This document shows positions 8,280-14,094 of a DNA stretch of 64,000 nt, piece after piece. The notes under the pieces are model-generated. The model had not been told where the DNA came from. It did no database searches and saw nothing but the letters and a program-made list of their open reading frames with translations. Numbering within the stretch: position 1 is the stretch's first letter; every line of letters starts with the position of its first letter. Location: contig CAYHFW010000011.1 of NCBI GenBank assembly GCA_964355975.1, positions 1 through 64,000 on the forward strand. Direction: 5' to 3'. A program made the position numbers and the translations under genes. The DNA is from F1-60-MAGs104 sp964355975 (lineage in GTDB: Bacteria > Planctomycetota > Phycisphaerae > Phycisphaerales > SM1A02).

Positions 8280-8308
8280 TTGATCAACTGTACCATTTTG
8301 GATACAGT
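8280..8308 (+). promoter_or_regulatory. Promoter of the degraded toxin / orphan antitoxin unit
   Basis: TTGATC (8280-8285), a 17-base spacer and TACAGT (8303-8308), followed by six bases and then GTG 8315. An imperfect dyad at 8288-8307 (CTGTA...TACAG) lies across the spacer and -10 and may be the antitoxin operator. Confidence 0.55.
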
Positions 8309-8314
8309 CGCTAT

Positions 8315-8399
8315 GTGCTGTCAGTCAAGCAGACTCTCGAGTTTCGAAACTGGCTTGACAGGCTGCGCGACAGATACAACAAGAGATGGAGACTCATTG
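8315..8399 (+). pseudogene. Remnant of a RelE/ParE-type toxin, N-terminal fragment only
   Basis: The frame from GTG 8315 begins VLSVKQTLEFRNWLDRLRD, which matches the first 20 or so residues of the killer protein family (compare YRDWIDGLRDHQARAR in the toxin at 1865-2152). After LRDRYNKR the match stops, and the frame runs out of phase into the antitoxin gene, ending at 8476. The central strands and the GGDK block are absent. This looks like a deletion of about 65 codons that left the promoter, start and antitoxin in place. No active toxin is expected. Confidence 0.7.
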
Positions 8400-8735
8400 A
8401 TGAAGAAGGCCGCGACTCGAACATCCCGCACCCGCAAACTGTCAACGGAACGACGACGCGCGCTGCTCGACTTTGACCCCAGTCGATACCTCACCAACGA
8501 TGCCGCGGTTGCCGAGTACCTCACGGCGATTCTTGAGTTCGACGATCCAGACCTTCTTGTGAAAGCACTCGGCGATGTCGCAAGAGCGCGCGGAATGTCG
8601 AAGGTCGCCAAAGCATCACGGCTTGGACGCGAGGGTCTCTACAAGTCGTTGATGCCAGGCCGCCGCCCTCGCTTCGATACAGTTATGAAGATCGCGCTTG
8701 CGCTCGGCGTGCGAATGTCCGCGCGGGTCGCGTAG
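8400..8735 (+). CDS. Orphan antitoxin (addiction module antidote, HTH)
   Basis: A 111-residue HTH protein homologous to the antitoxin at 1495-1851. Shared blocks are the acidic YLTAILEFDDPD helix, ALGDVARARGMSKVAKASRLGREGLYKSL (helix-turn-helix) and DTVMKIALALGVRM. Start ATG 8400 follows a GGAG stretch about 8 bases upstream; the longer frame from 8280 would cover the promoter. Its toxin partner is reduced to an N-terminal scar just upstream, so it may now act as a free repressor or as an antidote to related toxins such as the one at 1865-2152. It lies between R repeat copies A and B. Confidence 0.85.
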   Translation: MKKAATRTSRTRKLSTERRRALLDFDPSRYLTNDAAVAEYLTAILEFDDPDLLVKALGDVARARGMSKVAKASRLGREGLYKSLMPGRRPRFDTVMKIALALGVRMSARVA

Positions 8736-8750
8736 CACCCGCCCATCCCC

Positions 8751-8826
8751 AAAACCCCTCGTTGCTGGCAAAACTCGACGTCTCGCGGTCGACATCTGCC
8801 CGGAAACAGGGGAATCTGTGATGAGA
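8751..8826 (+). repeat. Palindromic repeat R, copy B
   Basis: Begins AAAACCCCTCGTTGCTGGCA, with the inner stem TCGAC(G)/GTCGA and the right arm TGCCCGGAAACAGGGG. It lies between two convergent toxin-antitoxin units and could also end transcription from both, although there is no T run. Confidence 0.85.
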
Positions 8827-8851
8827 CGCATCGCCAAAGCGCAATCGTTCG

Positions 8852-9157
8852 TCAGGCAGCCTTGATTACCTGCACACGCTTCTCGATCGCTCGCCCAGAC
8901 GACTTCTGCGCAATGTCGAGGTCGTACTGCGACTGAAGCCCCATCCAAACCTGCGCCGATGTTCCAAGTGCGCGAGCCAATCGGAGTGCCACATCTGCGC
9001 TGATCCCACGTGTGCCATTGAGAATTCTGCCAAGCTGTTGAGCTGAAATGCCCGTGACCTTCGCCAGTCGATAGGCGCTGACATTCATTGGTTCGAGAAA
9101 GTCGAGGCGCAGGATTTCGCCGGGATGGATGGGTTGGTGTTTGCGCGATTTGGCCAT
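8852..9157 (-). CDS. higA: HigA-family antitoxin (XRE/VapI-type HTH)
   Basis: A 101-residue antitoxin partner of the HigB toxin encoded just upstream. It has the full HigA signature: HPGEILRLDFLEPMNVSAYRLAKVTGISAQQLGRILNGTRGISADVALRLARALGTSAQVWMGLQSQYDLD. The helix-turn-helix spans about residues 25-60. ATG 9157 begins MAKSRKHQPIHPGE and is preferred over the longer frame from 9241, which overlaps the toxin. It lies 17 bases after the toxin stop codon in the classic higBA order. Unlike the module at 8315-8735, both partners are intact. Confidence 0.92.
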   Translation of the reverse strand: MAKSRKHQPIHPGEILRLDFLEPMNVSAYRLAKVTGISAQQLGRILNGTRGISADVALRLARALGTSAQVWMGLQSQYDLDIAQKSSGRAIEKRVQVIKAA

Positions 9158-9174
9158 ATGTGTTCTCTGTTCTG

Positions 9175-9456
9175 TCAGTGGTAGTCGAGGACAGACACAT
9201 CGTGCGCTCGCCCATCGCGCCACTTGAAGACGATTCTCCATTGATCGTTGACGCGGATGCTGTGCTGGCCGAATCGAACGCCCGTCAGCGCTTCGAGTCT
9301 GTTTCCAGGAGGTACGCGGAGGTCTTCCAAAGTGGCCGCCTTATCGAGGTAACGAAGTTTGCGCAGCGCCGCGCGTTGAATACGCGGGTCTATCCGCTTG
9401 ACCCGTTCAAGTCGAAACAGTGCCTCAGTCTGGCGATCGGCAAACGATGCGATCAC
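9175..9456 (-). CDS. higB: HigB-family mRNA interferase toxin
   Basis: A 93-residue toxin of the HigB (RelE-like, ribosome-dependent mRNA cleavage) family. Visible family blocks are SFADRQTEALFRLERVKR, AALRKLRYLDKAATLEDLRVPPGNRLEALTG and the C-terminal RVNDQWRIVFKWRDGRAHDVSVLDYH. The length is normal. The start is GTG 9456; the longer frame from 9867 has no family similarity and crosses the R repeat. The GTG lies six bases after the TACTAT -10 of a strong promoter, so the message appears to be leaderless. R copy C lies upstream and R copy B lies beyond higA. Confidence 0.92.
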   Translation of the reverse strand: MIASFADRQTEALFRLERVKRIDPRIQRAALRKLRYLDKAATLEDLRVPPGNRLEALTGVRFGQHSIRVNDQWRIVFKWRDGRAHDVSVLDYH

Positions 9457-9462
9457 AGGCGA

Positions 9463-9491
9463 ATAGTAACCCAATTGGTGACTGTTGTCAA
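9463..9491 (-). promoter_or_regulatory. Consensus sigma-70-type promoter of higBA
   Basis: On the minus strand: TTGACA (9486-9491), a 17-base spacer and TACTAT (9463-9468), then six bases to GTG 9456. The spacer holds the palindrome CCAATTGG, a possible HigA operator. Confidence 0.75.
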
Positions 9492-9537
9492 GTAGTTTGA
9501 ACCTATTCTCGTGTGACAGGCCAACACCCCCCCATCC

Positions 9538-9616
9538 ACAAAACCCCTGTCTGCGGGCAAATCTCGACCTCTCGCGGTCGACATCTGCCCGCAAGCAGGG
9601 GAACCTGCGTTGAGAC
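9538..9616 (+). repeat. Palindromic repeat R, copy C (near-consensus hairpin)
   Basis: The outer stem CCCCTGTCTGCGGGCA pairs with TGCCCGCAAGCAGGGG apart from a three-base internal mismatch. The inner stem TCGACC pairs with GGTCGA around the loop TCTCGC. It lies between higBA and the end of the sigma factor gene. Confidence 0.88.
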
Positions 9617-9686
9617 TCAGCCCAACTCACCCCACCGCGCGAGCATGATCGCGAGATCGCCGCCGCCGCTGAAGCGCTGGTCCTCG

Positions 9687-10232
9687 TCAGGATGCACGCT
9701 GGCGAATTCGGCTGCGCAGCACGCTCCAACGCTTGTGCGCTGCGCTGCGCGATATGCCAAGCGCGGACGCAACCTTTCCCCAGTCGCCGCATCTCATCCA
9801 CAAGTGAAGCAACTCTCGATCGTCGGTGTTCAATCGGTCCAAGATTAGCTGAGCACTCTCGCGGCAAGTCTCTGTTCGAGATCGATCATGCTCATCGTGA
9901 ATCATTTCGCTTCCAGTGAACCACGCCATGTTCTTGGCGCGTTCCTGCAGGCACTTGTGCGCTCGCCGGAGTGCAGCCTTGCGCCGAATGGCGTCGATGA
10001 TCGTGCTGCGGATCACATCCGCGAGGAGCTGCCAGAATTGACGAACTGGCATTGAGCGCTCGCCGCGATCGGTCGCGGTCAGCACTCGGCACACGGTCGT
10101 TGAGAACAACTCGCTCGTGCGCATCGTCCAGTCGAGATCTGGCTGGCGAATCGAGCGAATGCGCCGCGCAATCGCAGCCTTCGACTCTTCGAGGTGCTCA
10201 CATGCACGACGTTGCTCTTGCGCCACACTCAT
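9687..10232 (-). CDS. ECF-type sigma factor (divergent, planctomycete-like)
   Basis: A 181-residue predicted sigma factor. The N-terminal region 2 is divergent but ends with the recognisable RSTIIDAIRRKAALRRAH (region 2.4-like). Residues about 128-178 form region 4: LDRLNTDDRELLHLWMRCGDWGKVASALGISRSAAHKRWSVLRSRIRQR, a clear helix-turn-helix. The start is ATG 10232, five bases after the kinase stop codon; the longer frame from 10475 is a shadow of the kinase gene. It is the last gene of an operon running from 12509. Planctomycete ECF factors are often found beside Ser/Thr kinases, although the usual order is sigma first. No anti-sigma factor is visible, so control through the kinase is plausible but inferred. 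Confidence 0.75.
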   Translation of the reverse strand: MSVAQEQRRACEHLEESKAAIARRIRSIRQPDLDWTMRTSELFSTTVCRVLTATDRGERSMPVRQFWQLLADVIRSTIIDAIRRKAALRRAHKCLQERAKNMAWFTGSEMIHDEHDRSRTETCRESAQLILDRLNTDDRELLHLWMRCGDWGKVASALGISRSAAHKRWSVLRSRIRQRAS

Positions 10233-10237
10233 CGTTC

Positions 10238-11413
10238 TTACCTCGCCATCACGATGACCGCAAAAATGTGGAATATTGCGAACAGAATGATGGCGGCCCA
10301 GATTCGAACTCTCTGCGCGCGAACCGCAGATGCGGTGAGTGCCGCCGAGAACTGCAGTGCCGATCCTGGGCGACTGCGAACGCTCCGCGCAAGAAGCACA
10401 AGTGTTCGCTCGAGCCCGAATGCGGGTTTGCGCCCGACACTCTCGATCGGAGGCACGTAGCCAAGAATCATCCACTGAATCAATTCGGCCATGCGGCAGA
10501 CATCGTTTTCGATCGCGGCTGGCGTGGCTGGCTGCGAGATTCCATAGTCAACGAGTCTGAGTCTTCCGAAGCGGTCGAGAAGAACATTGGCTGGCGAGAT
10601 GTCACCGTGCACGATTCCGGCCGCGTGCATTTCTGCGAGGGCCGTGGCGAGTTCGGCGCCACGAGCTGCGACCGTCATCGCAGAAGCGCGCTTCTCAGCA
10701 ACAGCGTTGGAAAGAAGCGAATCGCCATCGACTCGTTCAAACACAACATAGCCATCCCGCTCGTCAATTGATCCAAAGTCGAGCGCGCGGATTCCGCATG
10801 GGTGCACGACGACCGCACCACGAATTGCTTCGGCTTGCCACGGAGTCGGATTCGCGGGCGTGGCGCGGATGAACTTGATCGCTACGTTCGCCGCTTGGCG
10901 ACCATCATCGAGCAGTCGGTCGATCCCGCTCGTGACGATGCCAAACGTACCAGTGGAGAGAATCTCGCCCACGCAGTAACGCGGCAATCCGTCGGGGCAC
11001 ATCGGACCGACGAACTCGGGAAGTGTGCGATTGCCTTGAGTGGTTTCCAGAAGTGTCGCAGCGAGGCACGCGCTTTCAAGTTTCGTGCGCCACAGTGGGT
11101 AACTCGCTGCAAGCGAACTTGTGACAGCCACAAGGTTGGACTGCGCCGCGACCATGAGTTGGTGGGCAAGTTCCTCGGCGGCCTCTTGCTCTTGCTCTGG
11201 TGAAATGCACGCTGCGTACCGCGCAAGTGTCGGCACGCACGAAAAGCGATCTCGACACGCGAGGATGTCTTCACGAACGATCGCAGCAAGCGATCCCCGT
11301 TGAACGCGCTTCGACATCAACAGCAGCACGCGCGAAAACTCGAGAGGAGACCCGCGCGACTCTTGGATGGTCGCGGGGGTGGCTTCTTGCGGATTGTGAT
11401 TTGCCTTCTTCAT
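10238..11413 (-). CDS. Atypical membrane-anchored Ser/Thr protein kinase
   Basis: A 391-residue kinase-like protein. Residues about 1-130 are a helical N-terminal region without an assignable domain. The kinase fold follows: YCVGEILSTGTFGIV is the glycine-rich loop with its first Gly replaced by Ser, VAIKFIRA carries the ATP-binding Lys, IVHGDISPANVLLD is the catalytic loop, and LVDYGIS stands at the DFG position. The last 25 residues are one membrane helix (IWAAIILFAIFHIFAVIVMAR), so the kinase domain should face the cytoplasm. Start ATG 11413 overlaps the stop of the upstream membrane protein gene by four bases (ATGA). The sigma factor follows five bases downstream. The catalytic loop has Ser where Ser/Thr kinases normally have Lys, so activity needs testing. 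Confidence 0.8.
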   Translation of the reverse strand: MKKANHNPQEATPATIQESRGSPLEFSRVLLLMSKRVQRGSLAAIVREDILACRDRFSCVPTLARYAACISPEQEQEAAEELAHQLMVAAQSNLVAVTSSLAASYPLWRTKLESACLAATLLETTQGNRTLPEFVGPMCPDGLPRYCVGEILSTGTFGIVTSGIDRLLDDGRQAANVAIKFIRATPANPTPWQAEAIRGAVVVHPCGIRALDFGSIDERDGYVVFERVDGDSLLSNAVAEKRASAMTVAARGAELATALAEMHAAGIVHGDISPANVLLDRFGRLRLVDYGISQPATPAAIENDVCRMAELIQWMILGYVPPIESVGRKPAFGLERTLVLLARSVRSRPGSALQFSAALTASAVRAQRVRIWAAIILFAIFHIFAVIVMAR

Positions 11414-11646
11414 CCGAACACTCGGCTCGTGGCGCACCAATACAGTATGAGCAAGGTCGCCCCGTAGATTGCAAAAACCGCTTGAAGCGTGCGGTTTGGT
11501 TTGGGAGGACTCGATCCATCAGGCAGTCGATAGAAGTACCGGCGCCAAAACGCCCAAGGGAGAAGGATGGTGAAGATCGGAATATTCACCCAGACTGCAA
11601 GGGTCGCGTGATACCACTCCAAAAAATCTCGAATGGCCTGCCACAT
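11410..11646 (-). CDS. Small two-helix membrane protein in the Cys-rich precursor operon
   Basis: A 78-residue protein starting MWQAIRDFLEWYH, with two hydrophobic segments (about residues 13-30, LAVWVNIPIFTILLPWAF, and 53-72, LQAVFAIYGATLLILYWC) joined by a basic, Pro-rich loop. ATG 11646 overlaps the stop of the Cys-rich precursor gene (TGATG), and its own stop overlaps the kinase start (ATGA), so translation is coupled on both sides. I do not recognise the family. In peptide-producing operons, such a small membrane protein next to the precursor is often an immunity or export helper; that is a hypothesis here, not something the sequence shows. Confidence 0.7.
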   Translation of the reverse strand: MWQAIRDFLEWYHATLAVWVNIPIFTILLPWAFWRRYFYRLPDGSSPPKPNRTLQAVFAIYGATLLILYWCATSRVFG

Positions 11647-12509
11647 CACCAGCACTCCCAGGCGCAGGCCGCGGTGATGACGCCGCACGACGTGAGATAT
11701 TGGGCGAGGCACGCGCCAGCAATCGCACCACCCACACCAGTCAGTCCCCCGACGCACGCAGCAACACAGGGGGGGGCGCCGAGACAACCAAGAAAACACA
11801 CCCCGAGCGCACCCTCTGCGTAGTAGCCAAGAATCGCAAAACAACCTTGAAAGTTCGCGAATGCGGCGGTGTGTGCGGTTCCGAAACACGTGGTGAAGCA
11901 CGCCCAGTACGCGTTCCAATTTCCACTTGTCGGCGGGGCAACCTGCATGCTCGGCGACTGCCCTGGCTCAGGAAGCGCCGAGAAAAATGCGGCCGCTGCC
12001 TGCGATGCCGCGATGGCTTCTGCAATGGTCTGTGTGGTGCCCATGAGCGCGATCTGAGATTGTTCATGGATCGACATTCCGTGAGAGCCCTTCACTTTCA
12101 CCATCGCGTTCGCGCGAAAACCCCATGCGTATCCAACTGATCCGCTCATCTGTGTGAACTGTACAGCGACGGTTGATCTACTCAGTGCGATCGAGACGTT
12201 TGAGTCTCCATCGCTTTCGCTCACGGTTGTCGTTGCCGCTTCGAGCCCCCAATGTCCTGTGATTTCAGTGTTCCATAAGACTACGGTCTCTCCAGCGATC
12301 GACACTTGTGGTGTCGATGACTTCAAGAGCACATCGGTGGGACCGATAGAGGTCTCGGGATCAACAGTCAGCACCGGTCGACTCGAGTCTGTCCCGACGG
12401 TCGCCGTGCCCCACTCTCCAGGTGGTGACGCCACAGTGAGCTGGGTTGCCAGCAGGCAATTTGCAAGGATTGCTGTGATCCACGTTCGAGTGCCTTCAGA
12501 GCGAAACAT
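11646..12509 (-). CDS. Secreted precursor with Cys-rich, Gly/Ala-rich C-terminal domain (halocin C8-like layout)
   Basis: A 287-residue exported protein. Residues 1-28 look like a signal peptide (MFRSEGTRTWITAILANCLLATQLTVAS). Residues about 30-195 are Thr/Ser/Val-rich, suggesting beta structure. Residues about 198-287 are strikingly different: hydrophobic, Gly/Ala-rich, with 11 cysteines at 204, 208, 223, 238, 242, 248, 252, 267, 275, 282 and 286, including four CxxxC pairs. The only other Cys is in the signal peptide. Overall size and the position of the Cys-rich end recall the archaeal halocin C8 precursor (from memory: about 283 residues, Cys-rich C-terminal peptide), but no specific motif match is claimed. 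Start ATG 12509 has AAGGAG upstream. It is the first gene of the operon with the membrane protein, kinase and sigma factor. Confidence 0.78.
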   Translation of the reverse strand: MFRSEGTRTWITAILANCLLATQLTVASPPGEWGTATVGTDSSRPVLTVDPETSIGPTDVLLKSSTPQVSIAGETVVLWNTEITGHWGLEAATTTVSESDGDSNVSIALSRSTVAVQFTQMSGSVGYAWGFRANAMVKVKGSHGMSIHEQSQIALMGTTQTIAEAIAASQAAAAFFSALPEPGQSPSMQVAPPTSGNWNAYWACFTTCFGTAHTAAFANFQGCFAILGYYAEGALGVCFLGCLGAPPCVAACVGGLTGVGGAIAGACLAQYLTSCGVITAACAWECW

Positions 12510-12669
12510 TTCAGAGTCTCCTTTGGGGGTGATGGACGAAACTGGCAAGCGCCACAACTGATGGACGCACGAGCCACATCGCAATCAACCACAATCCAAA
12601 CATTTTTCTCGAGGGCGGATGGTGCTCACCAGAGCGACGAAGGCAAGGGACTCCGAGCGAACAACCTCC

Positions 12670-13125
12670 TCACCTCACTCGCTGCAAGTCCCATCGGCAC
12701 ACGCCACGCTTCCATTCAAGATGATCGAACTCATCCTCTTTGGAATCCTGTTCGCAAGAGTGCAACCGCAATCGGTACTCACTCGGTGCCGTGCCGGCAC
12801 TCTCGACGATGATCGTGCAGATCGCTTCGTCACTGGAACCACTCATGTAGTTCGAAAGAGTCCACCGATGAGTTCCGAGGAGCTCGGTTGGGAAGGGGCA
12901 GGGTTCTGGGAAAAATCTGTGCGAATCAACGATCCATGCTTGAAGCAGTCCATCACTCGCAAGGGATATGGCGTATCCACGCCCCGGTGTCCACCACCCA
13001 CCACCGACGACCGCGGACTTCATTTCTTCGAGCGACTTCGGAATTGGCGTGGGTCCCGTGTGGCATCCACTTGTTGCGAGCAGCGAAGTGAGGACGAAGC
13101 AGACCTGCAGAGAGGGCAAGTTCAT
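12670..13125 (-). CDS. Lipoprotein, paralogue of the preceding gene
   Basis: A 151-residue predicted lipoprotein; the signal MNLPSLQVCFVLTSLLATSGC ends in a lipobox with the acylated Cys at residue 21. The mature part begins HTGPTPIPKSLEEM and includes WTLSNYMSGSSDEAICTI, then SEYRLRLHS, and ends GVCRWDLQRVR. The same series of blocks occurs in the lipoprotein at 13122-13586, so the two are tandem duplicates. Start ATG 13125 overlaps the stop of that gene (ATGA). The family is unknown to me. Four conserved Cys in the mature part may form disulfides. The longer frame to 13164 would precede a clear signal peptide and is rejected. Confidence 0.8.
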   Translation of the reverse strand: MNLPSLQVCFVLTSLLATSGCHTGPTPIPKSLEEMKSAVVGGGWWTPGRGYAISLASDGLLQAWIVDSHRFFPEPCPFPTELLGTHRWTLSNYMSGSSDEAICTIIVESAGTAPSEYRLRLHSCEQDSKEDEFDHLEWKRGVCRWDLQRVR

Positions 13126-13586
13126 CGAGTGCCCCCCTTGCCGCGTAGCAGGCTCCACTTGCAATCGCCCTGTTTCAGACCCAATCCGTCGTGTGGTCCA
13201 TCACTCGTGGTCCAGCTCAGTTGATACTCGCTGGGCTGTCCATTGTTTGGCACCACCGTCAGCGTGCAACCCACAGAGTTTGTTTGTTCACTGGTGAATC
13301 TCGAGAGAGTCCACTTGGGATCATCGAGCAGATCGGTAGGTATCGGGCACTTCCGAGCCACTCGGAGCTCATTGACCTCGACAATTCTGCATCGAAGCGT
13401 GCCGTCGCGCATAAACGATAACTCGACTCCTTTGGTGGAATAGCCCCGCCAAATCCAGCCGCCGAGTTCAGTGTTCAACTCATCGAGCGAATTTGGGACT
13501 GGCGTTGGTACCCAGGTATGCCCACACGCAGCGAGCGGGAGCAATCCGAGGAGGCCTGACAGGATTCGGATGGGAAGCGAGCGCAT
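13122..13586 (-). CDS. Lipoprotein, first of a tandem pair
   Basis: A 154-residue predicted lipoprotein with signal MRSLPIRILSGLLGLLPLAAC. The mature protein begins GHTWVPTPVPNSLDELN and continues with GVELSFMRDGTLRCRIVEV, CPIPTDLLDDPKWTLSRFTSEQ, VGCTLTVV, GQPSEYQLSWTT and GDCKWSLLRG. Each block has a counterpart in the 12670-13125 lipoprotein (PTPIPKSLEEM, FPTELLGTHRWTLSNY, ICTIIVES, APSEYRL, VCRWDL), so the pair arose by duplication and then diverged. No function can be assigned; they may be sensory or surface proteins tied to the neighbouring sigma-kinase operon, but they have a separate 160-base gap before it. Confidence 0.8.
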   Translation of the reverse strand: MRSLPIRILSGLLGLLPLAACGHTWVPTPVPNSLDELNTELGGWIWRGYSTKGVELSFMRDGTLRCRIVEVNELRVARKCPIPTDLLDDPKWTLSRFTSEQTNSVGCTLTVVPNNGQPSEYQLSWTTSDGPHDGLGLKQGDCKWSLLRGKGGTR

Positions 13587-13596
13587 GCAATGAACA

Positions 13597-13794
13597 TCAT
13601 GGACTGTGTGGTGGCGTCTCTGGCGGTCGCAGGTAGTAGGGCGGAATGTCGCTGGGCAGAAGTTCTTCAACTCGCCCCCGCTGAGTGACTTGCTCGACTC
13701 TCGTAGACAGGTTGATTATGTCCTTTGCTCGCGCACTTGGCAAGCCAATCCGTAGTTGATTGGACTGGCGTTTCCGATAGTCGTGTGCCTCCAT
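13597..13794 (-). CDS. Possible small hydrophilic protein upstream of the lipoprotein pair
   Basis: A 65-residue frame ending 10 bases before the lipoprotein start at 13586, with a weak GAGG before ATG 13794. The sequence ends with a Pro-rich tail (PSDIPPYYLRPPETPPHSP). A second minus-strand frame (13667-13891) overlaps it; one possibility is a single gene broken by a frameshift. No family is recognised and codon bias is weak, so coding is uncertain. Confidence 0.3.
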   Translation of the reverse strand: MEAHDYRKRQSNQLRIGLPSARAKDIINLSTRVEQVTQRGRVEELLPSDIPPYYLRPPETPPHSP

Positions 13795-13852
13795 TCGAAT
13801 CCTCGAAGTGTGAATCTGGCCCGCCGATGGTGAGGTTCAGCGCGCCCTCGTC

Positions 13853-13907
13853 CTCTTGAAATGGTGGAATATTCGACTCTTTGCCGAACATCCCACCATT
13901 TCAAGAG
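13853..13907. repeat. Long inverted repeat (15-bp perfect outer stem)
   Basis: CTCTTGAAATGGTGG (13853-13867) pairs perfectly with CCACCATTTCAAGAG (13893-13907). A TTCG/CGAA inner stem extends the hairpin, with the two mismatched positions becoming G-U pairs on the minus strand. There is no T tract, so it is not a typical terminator. It lies in the otherwise gene-poor stretch 13795-14094. Confidence 0.75.
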
Positions 13908-13963
13908 CCATGCAGAGCCCGCCGCGCCGAACTCCGCACGCCTTTGGTCATGGCGCGTCATCA

Positions 13964-14067
13964 CCAAAACCCCTCGTTGCGGGCAAATCTCGACCTCTCG
14001 CGGTCGACAACTGCCCGTAAACAGGGAGATGCGTAAACAGGCGAACTTGTAAACAGGGGAATCTGCC
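13964..14067 (+). repeat. Palindromic repeat R, copy D, with tandemly expanded right arm
   Basis: Has the usual AAAACCCC start, the GCGGGCA arm, and the TCGACC/GGTCGA inner stem. The right arm GTAAACAGG is repeated three times (about 14016, 14032 and 14048) before the closing GGGAATCTG, making this the longest copy. It and the hairpin at 13853 are all I see in the gap 13795-14094. Confidence 0.85.
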
Positions 14068-14094
14068 ACCACCAACCCGCACCCCCGAACACGC

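Noticed and set aside
8120..9616. R repeats as integron attC sites with toxin-antitoxin cassettes
   Set aside because: The arms lack the RYYYAAC and GTTRRRY core sites, no integrase is present, and the modules face in opposite directions.
13716..14075. 119-residue minus-strand frame across the R copy D
   Set aside because: Its sequence is mostly the translated repeat and hairpin, so it is unlikely to be a protein gene.
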